Positions 30,300-41,381 of a DNA stretch of 64,000 nucleotides are shown one piece after another. Position 1 is the stretch's first letter, and every line of letters begins with the position of its first letter. Both the position numbers and the translations under genes were made by a program. Origin of the DNA: Haematococcus lacustris (taxonomy: Eukaryota > Chlorophyta > Chlorophyceae > Chlamydomonadales > Haematococcaceae); NCBI GenBank assembly GCA_030144725.1, contig JASKMD010000017.1:8508200-8572199 (forward strand), in the 5' to 3' direction. The notes under the pieces are model-generated. The model was not told the DNA's origin, made no database searches, and saw only the letters and a list, made by a program, of their open reading frames with translations.

Positions 30300-33200
30300 C
30301 AGGTGAAGACAGCGACGACGTTGCTGCTGCCTGCAGCCTGGCGTCCAGTGTTGATGGTGGTGGTGGTGGTGGTGGTGGTGGTGGCGGTGGTGGCGGCGCC
30401 TTGCCTGCTGTTGTAGGTGCTGCAGCCCACCCCCTGTGACACTGCTGCTGCTGCTGCTGCTGCTGCTGTGCCCTCAGAGCTGGTACACCCCTACCCCCTG
30501 GAGCTGCACCCGGTGCAGACACAAGATGGTGGGTCAGGCCACGAGGGGCCAGGCAGGCAGGGAGGTGTGGAGGAGGGGGTCTCAGACACAAGATGGTAAT
30601 CGGGGCCGGACACTCAGCCCCGAGCCCCTCTCACACTGCTGCCACACCACACATGGCAGCCTAGTGAGAGCAGGGGCCTAGTACCGGCAGCGGCTGGAGA
30701 CAAGCGGGATTCACCGGAGGTACAGGTCAGGTGCCCTCCCCCCTCCCCCCTTATAGTCTCCCGCCTCTCCCCAGTCAGGGCATACACGGTCATTGCTGGC
30801 TGCTTGGTGCACTCTGCAGGGTATGTGCTCAGCCTGTACCGCATCCCAGGACCACCCCCAGGTAGGGCTCCCGCCCCCGCCCCCGCCCCCGCCCCCGCCC
30901 CCGCCCCCGCCCCCGCCCCCGCCCCCGCCCCCGCCCCCGCCCCCGCCCCCGCCCCCGCCCCCGCCCCCGCCCCCGCCCCCGCCCCCGCCCCCGCCCCCGC
31001 CCCCGCCCCCGCCCCCGCCCCCGCCCCCGCCCCCGCCCCCGCCCCCGCCCCCGCCCCCGCCCCCGCCCCCGCCCCCGCCCCCGCCCCCGCCCCCGCCCCC
31101 GCCCCCGCCCCCGCCCCCGCCCCCGCCCCCGCCCCCGCCCCCGCCCCCGCCCCCGCCCCCGCCCCCGCCCCCCGCCCCCGCCCCCGCCCCCGCCCCCGCC
31201 CCCGCCCCCGCCCCCGCCCCCGCCCCCGCCCCCGCCCCCGCCCCCGCCCCCGCCCCCGCCCCCGCCCCCGCCCCCGCCCCCGCCCCCGCCCCCCGCCCCC
31301 GCCCCCGCCCCCGCCCCCGCCCCCGCCCCCGCCCCCGCCCCCGCCCCCGCCCCCGCCCCCGCCCCCGCCCCCGCCCCCGCCCCCGCCTGGGCGGGTTAGT
31401 GCTGCACCCCCTGGAGCTGGCTATGCTGCCCTCCTGCTGGTGTTGCTGCGGCTGCAGGGCAGGGTGTAGGAGCCCCCAGCCCTGAGGCTACACGAGGGGG
31501 GGGGGGCAAGCCTGTGGTGCTGCTGCAGCACGGGCTGCTGGACTCGTGTGCGGGCTGGCTACTGGCTGGGCAGGAGCGAGCCCTGGCCTTCCTGCTAGCG
31601 GATGCAGGTGGGGTGGGGTGACCCAGGGGGAGCCCATGGGGGGGAGGTGGGCTCCTGCTGCATGAGTAGCCGTAGGTGTGAGACAGTGGACTCCCCCCCA
31701 TCCCCTCCCCTTCCCTCCCCTCCCCTTTCCCCCCCCTTCTCCCTCCCCTCCTACCATAGCTCCCTCCCTATGTTATCCTTCCAGGACCCCCCTCCTCCTC
31801 CCCAACCCATTCTCCAGCCCCTCTTGCCGACGTTCACCCTGTCATTGCACCCCTTCCTCCCATACCCCTCCCCCCCTCCCCCAAACACTGGCCGCCCTTC
31901 ACCGCCCGCCCCCCCCTCCCCCCCCGGTGCTGCTGCATACCCAGGCTTTGACGTGTGGCTGGGCAACGCACGTGGCTCCACTCAGTCCCGCCGCCACGCC
32001 TGGCTGCCCCTGACCTCCCCCCAGTACTGGGCCTTCAGCTGGGATGAGATGGCGCAGGTGGGCAGCAGCCTGGCGCCGCATGCGGGCCCTCCAGCCCTGC
32101 TAGGCCTGGGCGGTGACTGGGGGGAAAGAGTGGCGGCGGCGGCGACTGCTAGGCCTGGGCCGCGGCTGGGGGGGAGGCTGGCACAACGCTGGCAGGGCGG
32201 GAAGGACGACCAGGCAGCAGGTTGCATGGCTGCTAGGATTCATTACAACTGGCCATGGGCACAGCAGTATGGGCCCTGGGGCTGGGCTATGCCCTGCTGG
32301 TGGCTGCATGGTCACAGTGTGAAGGTGTGCACAGCAGCAGGGTCAGGAGCAGTGAGCAGGTCATGAGGAGGAGGAGGGCAGCGGGGGTGTGGTGTGGGGA
32401 AAGGGAGCCCCTGTGCAGCTGACCAACTGTCAACCACCTGTTGTGCCTGCTGCCAGCCGGGGTCACACCCAATAAAGATGAGGTCCGGGCAAGGCTAGGG
32501 CAAAGCCTTCGGTGCATGGCGCCATAGGGAGCGGTGGGCTGGCTCCCGCTCCACGTCCTGCCCCTTTCTCTCCGCTCCTCCAGCTGCAGTCAGGACTGAA
32601 GGGCAAGGCTCTGCAGCACTGGGTGCTGGCCACACACCCTCTCCAAGTCGCTCGCTTCAAGGCTCTGGCTTCAGTCTGGGGCAGGACCTCCTCACAAGTC
32701 TCACAAGTCTCCTTCACAGTACCTAGGCCATGCCATGCTGCCCCAACTACACATTGCTGCATCTTGCGACGCTCGTGAGGTTGGCCACTGTCACCAACAC
32801 TCCTCATGCGAGAGACCTCATGTAGTAGGGTGTTGGCCTGTGGGCAGTCTCCCTCACTGCAAGCCCTCTACATCCCTAGGGCACCCTCTGAGAGCACTGT
32901 CCAGCACCTAGGCCCTCAACCTTGAGCCTTCATTGCAGTCAGAAACACTGATTGTGGACCACTACAAAATGGTGTTTTGTCTGTGTGGTGTTCCCATCAC
33001 ATGGCATGCTCACGGCCTATACATGGCATACACATGGTCATGGTCGCCTACCACCTACAGCATTGCCTGACCCCTGTGACAGGGCTATGTGTAGAGTTGG
33101 CATGACAAAACATGCACTAATTGAAAGCTGATGACAGCTCAAAGGGGGGGCACACACCTACCTACTTATACCCAGGAGGCGATGTCACTCACTCTCGCAC

Positions 33201-34166
33201 CTCCAAAGGGCATTGCCAAAGGGCACCCCAAAGGGCACCTCCAAAGGGCCAACCATGTTCTCCTTCACAGCACCAGGGATTGAACCCCACACCTGCCTCA
33301 GGACCGTGCTTGACAGCTCCAGGGATCAAACCCCACGTGGCGCTGAAACATCAAGTGCCATGCTGCCAACCCCTGCCCCCCCTATCCCAACCCCACCCAC
33401 CCTGCCCCCCCGCCACCCCCCTTCCCCCCACCCCCTTCCCCCTGCCCCCCTGCTTTCCTGCAGTACGACCTCCCTGCGGAGGTGTCCCTGATCCAGCGCG
33501 TCACGGGTGCGTCCCGCCTGGCCTACGTGGGCCACTCTCAGGGCTGCACGGTGCTGCTGGCGGCCCTGGCCTCGCAGCCGCAGCTGGCGGCGCAGCTCAG
33601 CCTGGCGGTCCTGCTGGCCCCCGTGGCGCTGGCCAGGCACAGCTCCAGCGTGCCCCTCACCTCACTGGCGGCTCTGGGCACTGATGGGGTGCGCAAGGGG
33701 GGAGGGCAGCAGGGGGACAAGGGGTGGGGAGGGCGGGGAGGGGGTAGGCGGTGGAGGGGAGGGCAAGGGGGAGAGGGGTGGGGAGGGTGGGGAGGGGTAA
33801 AAGGCGGTGGAGGGGAGGGCAAGGGGGGCAAGGGGTGGAGGGGAGGGAAGGGAGGGAGGGGCATGGGGAGGGGTACGGAGCAAGGTTAAGGCAGGAGGTG
33901 AGGGTCTGGTCTGGCCCCTGCCTGCCTGCCTGCCTGCCCTGGCCTCCCAGGTGTTCACCCTCCTTGGCTGGCATGAGTTCCTGCCCAGCATCAGGCTGGT
34001 GAGCTGGCTTGAGGGCGAGCTGTGTGGCGGGCTGCGGCCTGACCTGTGTGTCAGCCTGCTGGCAGCCATCTGCGGCTACAGGCAGGACGCGCTGGACACC
34101 CGCCAGCTGCCCGCCATGCTCAAGTACACCCCTGCAGGCACCTCGGTGCAGAACATGGCTCACTGG
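30300..34166 (+). CDS. Acid lipase (gastric/lysosomal type alpha/beta hydrolase), 3' end lost in gap
   Basis: Neutral-lipid or ester hydrolase of the AB-hydrolase lipase family, likely secreted or vacuolar. Phase-consistent exons: 30478-30528, 30820-30861, 31458-31607, 31945-32057, 33464-33688, 33951-34166. Motifs in order: LVHPYPLELHPVQTQDGYVL, the family's N-terminal signature; VVLLQHGLLDS, the oxyanion strand; GFDVWLGNARG; the nucleophile elbow GHSQG in exon 33464-33688; and TSVQNMAHW. Catalytic Asp and His should lie downstream, in or past the 500-N gap. An upstream Gly-rich exon (about 30305-30413) may belong to it; the true start is not located. Introns hold a CCCCCG array and a short Fanzor-derived element. 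Confidence 0.85.
30866..31388. repeat. CCCCCG hexanucleotide array in lipase intron
   Basis: About 87 copies of CCCCCG, with one-base slips near 31170 and 31290, fill most of the intron between exons ending 30861 and starting 31458. The long Pro/Ala/Arg ORFs here are artefacts of the repeat. Confidence 0.95.
32901..33262 (-). mobile_element. Non-autonomous Fanzor element (two ends joined)
   Basis: A 362-bp element with no coding part. Positions 32901 to about 33150 match the 3' end of the Fanzor element at 44755-45010. Positions about 33146-33262 match its 5' end at 48276-48399, in the same relative orientation. The join falls on a shared CACACAC. It lies in the lipase intron between exons ending 32057 and starting 33464, antisense to the lipase. 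Confidence 0.85.
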
Positions 34167-34350
34167 GTAGGTGCCAGGGGGCAGGGGGGGTGGGGGGCAG
34201 GGGGGGAGGTGGGAGGTTATGGGGCAGGGGGGCACTGGGTTTACTGGGTAGGTGCCGGGGGTCAGGGGGGGGTCAGGGGGGCTGGAGCTGGGCTGGGGTG
34301 GAGGGTGGGAGGTGGTAGGTTAGGAGGCAGGGGGGGGGGACCACAGGCAT
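33690..34350. repeat. G-rich tracts in lipase introns
   Basis: Degenerate GGGGAGGG and GGGGGCAGG repeats lie at about 33690-33880 and 34170-34345, interrupted by the exon at 33951-34166. Confidence 0.7.
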
Positions 34351-34486
34351 CATCATCACAGCTGCCGCAACCAGCCGGCTCCACTGCGCACTGTGCCGCC
34401 AGCTCAGCAGCTGCTGCCTGCATGGCTGCTATAACCACAGCCCTGCTCCGACCCTGGCGGCAGCCGGTCATGCAGTGTGTGGGTGG

Positions 34487-34986
34487 NNNNNNNNNNNNNN
34501 NNNNNNNNNNNNNNNNNNNNNNNNNNNNNNNNNNNNNNNNNNNNNNNNNNNNNNNNNNNNNNNNNNNNNNNNNNNNNNNNNNNNNNNNNNNNNNNNNNNN
34601 NNNNNNNNNNNNNNNNNNNNNNNNNNNNNNNNNNNNNNNNNNNNNNNNNNNNNNNNNNNNNNNNNNNNNNNNNNNNNNNNNNNNNNNNNNNNNNNNNNNN
34701 NNNNNNNNNNNNNNNNNNNNNNNNNNNNNNNNNNNNNNNNNNNNNNNNNNNNNNNNNNNNNNNNNNNNNNNNNNNNNNNNNNNNNNNNNNNNNNNNNNNN
34801 NNNNNNNNNNNNNNNNNNNNNNNNNNNNNNNNNNNNNNNNNNNNNNNNNNNNNNNNNNNNNNNNNNNNNNNNNNNNNNNNNNNNNNNNNNNNNNNNNNNN
34901 NNNNNNNNNNNNNNNNNNNNNNNNNNNNNNNNNNNNNNNNNNNNNNNNNNNNNNNNNNNNNNNNNNNNNNNNNNNNNNNNNNNNNN
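34487..34986. other. Assembly gap (500 N)
   Basis: Exactly 500 N, so the true length is unknown. It truncates the lipase on its left and the F-box gene on its right. Confidence 1.
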
Positions 34987-35119
34987 GCTGCCAACGTGCC
35001 AAAAGACCATGCGGCTTGACCCTGCCTGCCCTCTGACCTTATAACTTTGGCACCTACAGCTCCAAAGTATATGTGTGTATGTGTGGGTTAGGGTTTGGGC
35101 TACAGGGCGGCCTATGTAC

Positions 35120-35281
35120 CTGGCAGTGTCTGTCCCACAGCCTGGCATCGAGTCCGAGGGTCCGCCAGTTCTTGCACACCAAGCACGCGGCGAGCAGGTC
35201 TTTGGGAGCCAAGTGCGCAAGAATGGAATGCAGTGCACATGCATCAAGGGCAGCCAGCGAATCCTGTGCGTGAAGAGCCAT
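35120..35281 (-). CDS. F-box protein, first exon (rest in gap)
   Basis: ATG at 35281 opens a 54-residue exon ending at CAG before donor GTACAT. LDACALHSILAHLAPKDLL followed by ACLVCKNWRTLGLDARLW matches the F-box pattern of Leu-Pro-like start, helix and Val-C-K-x-W. F-box proteins link substrates to SCF ubiquitin ligases through Skp1. The substrate-binding part is not in view because the gene runs into the gap. Its promoter faces the hypothetical gene at 35852. Confidence 0.75.
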
Positions 35282-35851
35282 CCTTGCAGCTGTCGGCCGC
35301 GAACCCGCGAAAGAACAACACCCCACACACCCTAACTACCCTCATGCTTGAGTTTTGATTTGATCATCCAGGCCAATAGCTAGTCCTTAGATTGACGAAG
35401 GCTGTTGCTACCACATGCTGCATTGAGCTGGGAGCTGCAGCCCGTGTACAAAGAAGTTCTTTTAGTTTTATAACAAAACAGACATTGTTCTTATTACGCA
35501 GTTTGTAGGACGCATACTGCACAGTGACTAGCACAGTGACTTGGTTGTTATTCTCCGGGCAACAAAGTTATTTATACCACATTTGTTTATGTTTAATGAT
35601 ATCACACCAGAAGGCTGAGCTGAAGTGGGCAGTAGGCACACTGTCAGTAGCCTTCTCAATAATGATCTCGCAGCCTGTATTTAATTACAACTCATGCTTT
35701 GTTTTGTTGTTGCATGAGGGCTGTAGGGATTGAAATTACAGTCTTAAGTAAGCCTGACGCACGCAACCTCATATACTCCGCTGCTAGTGCGCAGGCTACT
35801 TCACATCGGGTCGGTCCACACGCCGTCACGAACTCAACATAGTCCTTACCG
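35282..35851. promoter_or_regulatory. Shared divergent promoter region
   Basis: 570 bp lie between the F-box start (minus) and the hypothetical start (plus). It is more AT-rich than its surroundings and contains no repeat or ORF of note. Confidence 0.45.
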
Positions 35852-36325
35852 ATGCAGAAGAACCACGTCGTCCAACTAGTAGCCCCCGGGAGCACGGAGC
35901 AGCCCTCTCTTGATGCCAACCCAGCAACATCTACCCCCTCCAACCCAGCAACCCAGCTAAGCAGTTGCAGTGCAGAGGCACATGACACCAGTGTGTGGGT
36001 GAGACGGCGGCGTGGAGCTGTGCGTCTGCTGCTCCAAGCGTTAAAGTTTGCAGCAGTCCTGGAGCTTAGCATCTTTGGAGTGCAGCGTGTGCAGCTGCTG
36101 CGTGGCATGGGGCGGCGGTACCGCTGGGGCCCTGACACCGACAGCTGGCAGTCAAGCACTAGCCTGGGCAGCGAGGAGGCCGGGGAGGCCAGGGGGGAGG
36201 GAGGGTCGGGCTCCGCCACCAGCAGCGAGGCCGCAGAGCTGCTCCTGGAGTACCTGAGGGGCGAGGCCAGCCTGTCTGACCTGCAGGACATGACGGCAGA
36301 GGAGGTGCAGCGGGGCCTGCGGCGG
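35852..36325 (+). CDS. Hypothetical protein, first exon
   Basis: A 158-codon exon from ATG 35852 to a good donor GTGAGT at 36326. The N-terminus is polar. WVRRRRGAVRLLLQALKFAA is a basic then hydrophobic segment, possibly an amphipathic or membrane-anchoring helix. A Gly/Ser/Glu linker follows, then an acidic helical part (ELLLEYLRGEASLSDLQ). I do not recognise the family, and later exons were not identified. Confidence 0.5.
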
Positions 36326-37700
36326 GTGAGTGGGCTCTTCTGCTACAACCTGCCACAGCCTGCCACAACCTGGCACAGCCTCTCACAGCCTGCCACAGCC
36401 TCATGAGCAAGGGGCCTCATGAGCAAGGGGCCTTATGAGCCCCACTGGCCGCACAGTGTGACACCGAGCTTGAGTTGCTGCAGGGGCAGTGCCAGGGGCA
36501 AAGCTGATGAGGGACACAGCACTCAGGGGCTCTATGTTGGCCTGAGCATTGAGTAGCTCCACACCTGCCTCACACCATACATGCTCATGCTAACATCTTC
36601 GTCCAGGTGGCAGCTGCATGGTGCATGTATGGCATCCAGCATTTGCATAAGCATTGCCCCTTGATGCTCTCTAGTGGCACTGCTGCTCTGTCTGTTGCTC
36701 TGTCCTCATAGCCCTGTACCTCAGCAACAACTGTGACAGTGTTGACCTTGTTGCCTGGGCTACTAGGGGTGGGCAGGGGCAGCTAGGTCTGCATCAACAT
36801 AGCATAGGCCCTAGCACCACATCAGCTGGGGCAGTGTTGATCTCGATGCCTAAGCTCCTCCCTGACCCCCCGAGGGAGGAACTGACCTTGGCACAGCACA
36901 CATGCTCTTATTACTAAGAGATAATGCAGGCTTGATGTTGCTCAGCACTCACTACTGTGCTCCAGGCTTTCACTGCTGTGCCTTGGGCGGGCGTCCTAAC
37001 ACCTACTTTAAATCCAGGCCAGGGTGCTCTCAGCCCTTGCAGCCAGAGCCAGCTGCCCTGCCGCCAGCACAGCTCTCCTGCCAGCACAGCCTGGCAGTTA
37101 GCCTCCAGCACAGCGCTGTTGAGCGGAACTTGGCCTCCCCTGCACGCTTGAGGCTGAGGGCTAGTTGCAGCCCGGCAGCGACACTTGCCCAGATGCCCAG
37201 GGCTGCGCTGGGCAGCGTTGCCCTTGCCTTTGTAGGTCCGGTGGGGCGGTGGCTGGTGGGTTTAGGCGCTCTGGCTGCCTGGGGCTGGGCTGGGCTAGGC
37301 TGGCTTGTCACACATCTCTAGTGGCCGCCGTCACACAGGCGGTCACACAGGGTGGCAGCTGTTACACAGGTGCTTAGCTGCGTGGCTGGCTTGCCCTCGC
37401 CCCTTGCGCTCTGGGTCCTGCCAGTGCGCCCAGCACTGCCTGTTCAGATGGCCAGGAGGCAGGGCCTGAGCTGGGGCGGGGGAGCAGCATGCGGCAGCAC
37501 TAGAGGGCCCTCACCAGATGGCTTCAGGCTAACAGCAGCATGGTGCCTGCGTAGGGAGTGTTAGGGACCCCATAGGGTGTGTTGGAGGGTGGTTACAGCC
37601 TCATCGTGGGGCCCCTAGGTTTGTGCGCAAGCCTGCATTTCGCAGGTCACACCTGTCACAGGGGGCATGGGCTCCTGGCAGGTGACACGGGCTCCCTGGC
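36326..37700. other. Region without a supported gene
   Basis: It contains short tandem CCTGCCACAGC repeats (about 36345-36405) and a duplicated TCATGAGCAAGGGGCC. Several ORFs of 60-140 codons have no motif and inconsistent composition. It may hold further exons of the 35852 gene, but I cannot support any. Confidence 0.4.
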
Positions 37701-37849
37701 AGATGGACTAACTGTCGGTTTTTGGAAGCCTAGCAGGCGTAGGCCAGCCCCAACAGACATCAGAGCAGGAGCAGGGCGGTGCCAGGTGCTGGCAAGGCAG
37801 TTGCACCACTGGTGACTGACAGGCGGGTGGTGCTGCTGCTGGCTGCCTG

Positions 37850-38071
37850 TAGGTCAAGGCGAGCGACCTCCAGGATCTGGGCAGCCAGGCGGCTGATCCA
37901 CAGGCCTTGCACAATACCCTGCAAGCTGTTGCAAAAAGGCTGGGCAAGCGCACATAGCGGCACAGTTGTGCCCTCATGCTGGAGCAACACATCGGTGTAG
38001 CCTTGCACTGCTTAGTCGTAGTCCTCCTCTACAAACGCACGGTCCGCAGCTACGATCAAAAACTCCGCCAT
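37850..38071 (-). pseudogene. TPR/SGT1-like first exon, interrupted by a stop
   Basis: ATG at 38071 is in a strong context (CACCATGG). The reading MAEFLIVAADRAFVEEDYD, stop (38012-38014), AVQGYTDVLLQHEG matches the first TPR helix pair of SGT1-type co-chaperones, which work with HSP90 and SCF. A helical stretch (ISRLAAQILEVARLDLQ) follows. The single TAA breaks an otherwise plausible exon. It may be a real nonsense mutation, an assembly error, or a gene fragment. A Fanzor copy begins about 100 bp upstream of the start. Confidence 0.5.
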
Positions 38072-38168
38072 GGTGCGGTTTACGGCGATACGAGACGTCC
38101 CGGGCAGTATGGTGCATGGTAGTGCATGGGCAGACGAGGGAGTGGTGGGTTAGTGGGGACACGGACAC

Positions 38169-38853
38169 AAGGGGGGGCTGGGGTGCTGATGCGGTGCTGC
38201 GTGCCTGCTGCAAGGTGGTGTGCAGGCCCAGGGGCACAAACCAGCAGCGGGGCAGGGTGGTGCTTGTGGATGAGCACCGCACCAGCTGGGTCAGCTCAGC
38301 AGTGAATGGCCAGCAGCCCTGTGAGAGGCAGCTGAACAAGCGCAGGGCAACCAGGCGTGCAGACTGGAAGCCCCCAGCAGGGCAGGTGAAACACTGCCTG
38401 GTGCGCCCAGCCTGGAGCCAGCAGCGTGACCAGCCAGTGAGGGGCATGATGTGGTGCCCGGTAGTGCCCCCCCGCAAGCCCCCACAGGCCCCACGCAGCA
38501 GCCAGGAGGCCACACAGGCAGCAGCCTCAGAGCCTGGGCCCAACACTCCCCTGCCAGCCAAGCGCAGCAAGCGCACCAAGGCTGAGCCGGCAGCTGAGCC
38601 CGCAACGGGCAAGGGCAAGGCTGCCAAGGCAAAGCCAGCACCACAGCCAGGCAGGTGGCTGGACAGGGACTGCAATGCAGCGTTGAATATGCAGCGCATT
38701 GGGGAGAGCAAGTGGCGCCCACTGGAGCTGTGCTACTGGCCAGAGCAGGGGAAGTTGCCAGCCAAGGGCAAGGAGTACCTTGGCCTGGGATACAAGCGGG
38801 TGCGAGACAAGCCACCCAAGGCCCAGCAGCAGCAGCCTGCTGAGGCACAGTAG
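38169..38853 (+). pseudogene. Fanzor C-terminal fragment (RuvC-II and RuvC-III)
   Basis: An open frame of about 228 residues to TAG at 38851-38853. It contains VVLVDEHRTS (RuvC-II glutamate) and WLDRDCNAALNMQRIG (RuvC-III aspartate), then WRPLELCYWP and a Lys/Gln tail. With no RuvC-I it cannot be an active nuclease. The frame is undamaged, so truncation was recent or the fragment is still being copied. Confidence 0.85.
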
Positions 38854-39110
38854 TGTGTGCCCCCTCTTTGAGCTGTCATCAGCTTTCAATTAGTGCATGT
38901 TTTGTCATGCCAACTCTACGCATAGCCCTGTCACAGGGGTCAGGCAATGCTGTAGGTGGTAGGCGACCATGACCATGTGTATGCCATGTATAGGCCGTGA
39001 GCATGCCATGTGATGGGAACACCACACAGATAAAAACACCGTTTTGTAGTGATCCACAATTAGTGTGTTCGACTGCAATGAAGGCTCAAGGTTGAGGGCC
39101 TAGGTGCTGG
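38854..39110 (+). ncRNA. Candidate fRNA (guide scaffold) region, copy 2
   Basis: 257 bp after the stop, conserved with 44755-45011, 32901-33150 and 61832-62041. It includes the hairpin CCCTGTCACAGGG and the block GTAGGTGGTAGGC. In known Fanzor and TnpB systems the RNA scaffold comes from this 3' end. Confidence 0.4.
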
Positions 39111-39542
39111 AGCAACACAGCACCTCCCATGTCAGCCTAGCGGGAGCATCGACACAAGGGCGGAGTAAAAGGAGCCCGCTGAACAATGGCCACATGTTGC
39201 AATAGGCTGCACCGGGACGCTTGTGGCTGGAGCAACACAGCAATTACATAGCGGCATGAGAATGCGCATGAGCATCACTCGGTTCACCTATGTGCGCATG
39301 GTGGCCCAGTCATGCACAGCAGCTAATTGGTATGCAAGGACACATTGTTCTTGCAAGGCAGAAATTTGCTTGCAAGCACACATTTGTGCCTGGATGGCAC
39401 TGAACCTTATGCACAGGCCACAAGTTTCAGCTCCAGCCAGACAAGTTGCCGAGCTTTTGAGCTGTTCGACATTGATGCCATGCCATGCTATGCCATGATG
39501 CCGTGGGCGGGTGCGCTAAAGGAAGAACCCTACACTGTACTA

Positions 39543-40388
39543 CAGCTCCATCGTCCCTCATTAGGGCCTCCATTTGAGTCGGACCACTAGGGACAACTCA
39601 GGATGGCGTTAAGGAGCTGTGTGGATATACCCGTGCACATGGCACAAGGTACACGAGTGTCTACCACCTACACTATTGCCTGACCCCTGAGGGCTAAAGT
39701 CTAGAGTTGGTATAACCTGCATGCGCTCATTGTGAGCTGATGACAGCTCAAAAGGGGGCACACGCTACTGTGTCGCAGCAGGGTGCTGTTGCTGCTGCTG
39801 GGCCTTGGTGGCCGCAGCCACACTCGCACCCACTTGTAGCCCAGGCCTGGGTACTCCTTGCCCTTGGCTAGAAGAGCCGTCTGCTCCGGCCACCAGCACA
39901 GCTGCAGTGGACGCCACCTGCTCTCCTTCATACGCTGCATGTTGAGCGCTGCATTTCAGTCCTGGTCCAGCCACCTGCCTGGCTGTAGTGCTAGCTTGGC
40001 TTTGGCACCCTTGCCCTTGCCCTTGCCTTTGCCCTTGGTGGGCTGCATGGGCTCAACTGCCTGCTCAGTCTCGGTGCGCTTGCTGCGCTTGGCTGGCGGG
40101 GGAGTGTTGGGCCCCTGCTCTGAGGCTGCTGGCTGTGTGGCTGCCTGGCTGCTGCATGGGGCCTGTGGGGGCTTGTGGGGGGCTACTACCGGGCACCACA
40201 TCATGCCCTTCACTGGCTGGTCACGCTGCTGGCTCCAGGCTGGGCGCAGCAGGCGGTGTTTCACCTGCACGCCTGGTGGGCTGCTCATGGTCCAGCTCCT
40301 CACAGGGCTGCTGGCCATTCACTGCTGAGCTGACCCGGGTGGTGCGGTGCTCATCCACAAGCACCACCCTGCCCCGCCGCTGGTCACT
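39543..40388 (-). pseudogene. Fanzor copy 3, subfamily B, with nonsense codon
   Basis: A diverged relative in reverse orientation. The C-terminal coding part covers 40388 to 39768, and a 3' non-coding end covers 39767-39543. The RuvC-III block reads RWLDQD, stop, NAALNMQRMKES; the Cys codon TGC of other copies is TGA here. The tail is Gln-rich. The element end is CAGCTCC rather than CAGCACC. The copy is 5'-truncated near 40388. Confidence 0.85.
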
Positions 40389-40967
40389 GCTGAGCTGGAG
40401 ACAGTAGGGCGCGACCGATCATATGACTTGCTGAGGAATAGGTCACATGACTGAATATGATGGCTTAAAGATGTGATATGACCGGGTTGTAGTCAAGAGG
40501 ATAATGTGGCAGATTACCACACTAACCTATCTGGGAACCCCGAGTGTAAAGAGGGTGTGACGCCCTCCAAACCAGTTAGTAGTCACACTCAGTTATAGTT
40601 AGCAACACTCTCCGCGTTTCGGGATTTTGGCTCCACAGGAGGATAGGGATACAGGACGGCCTGACCTGAATCTGCAACAATGAGTCGCGTTCCGTGCTGT
40701 TGAATCCATACGTTATGGAAATCACTCCGGTTGCCCCACTTCGGTTGCCGGCCCTCCGGTTGGACGGCGACCTGATGCACTCCCCAGCACGGCCACTCCG
40801 CTCCGATGGTGTTGCTCAGTCCTTGTGATGTCCCCGAAAAGGAACTGCAAGCGCCCCATCTCCCCAGCACCCTCCGCAGCCAGTAAGCCGCAAAGCTCAA
40901 GGAAAGGCCCCGAAGCTGGATGAAGGCACAGATGGACGGGCCCGCAACAATGCGTAGGCCCTAGTAG
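40389..40967. other. Non-coding region with an unrecognised minus-strand ORF
   Basis: The ORF at 40589-40900 (minus, 103 codons) contains EWPCWGVHQVAVQPEG and GTRLIVADSGQAVLYP. It looks protein-like but matches no family I know. It may be a decayed transposon gene. Confidence 0.35.
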
Positions 40968-41185
40968 TTTACACAGGCTGTTAGCCTTACAAAGCATCAA
41001 GTTCTTAGTTTTGATGAGGTGCCCAGTGGTCAAGGGGGATTAGCCCCAGGGAAGAGTGCCACCGATGTGGGGTTTGTAGTCATCAAGGGTGCGACCGAGG
41101 ATGCTTCAACTTGATTGGAGTAGCTGAGTGAGATTACCCACAGGCAAACATGTCGTTCCTTGTTGAGTGAGTTTTGTTGGTCTGA
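40968..41185 (+). repeat. Inverted dispersed repeat B, left copy
   Basis: About 220 bp match the reverse complement of 44255-44497, including TTTTGATGAGGTGCCCAG and GAGATTACCCACAGGC. The two copies flank the CAP gene in opposite orientation. Confidence 0.8.
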
Positions 41186-41381
41186 ACCTGCAACCCACTT
41201 CAGAAAGGGGCCCCTCTGTCTTCAGAAAGAGGCCCCGCATGTACTCCGTCATCAGAAAGGGACCCATGAAGAAGGTGTAGAGAGTAACCTCCGAACAGTA
41301 CAAACGGCCATGACTGCACAAACAGGGCGAGCTTAGCATCTTCTAGACTTGCACGCATCCCGCTGCTCAACAATCGCAGCG

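Larger units (their letters stand above)
38169..39110 (+). mobile_element. Fanzor copy 2, 5'-truncated
   Basis: It matches the last exon and 3' non-coding end of the Fanzor at 44755-48399. Homology starts at ACAAGGGGGGGCTGGGG (38169) and ends at the family terminus GGTGCTGG (39110). It therefore lacks the N-terminal exons and RuvC-I. Confidence 0.88.

Noticed and set aside
30793..31485. 220-230 residue poly-Pro or Pro/Ala ORFs
   Set aside because: They come from the CCCCCG array in the lipase intron. The exon just before it reads through the donor in these ORFs.
35070..35100. Telomere-like GGTTAGGGTTTGGG
   Set aside because: Only about two units, inside an F-box gene intron. Too short to call interstitial telomere repeat.
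33807..35328. ORFs spanning the first gap
   Set aside because: They run through 500 N, so continuity is not real.
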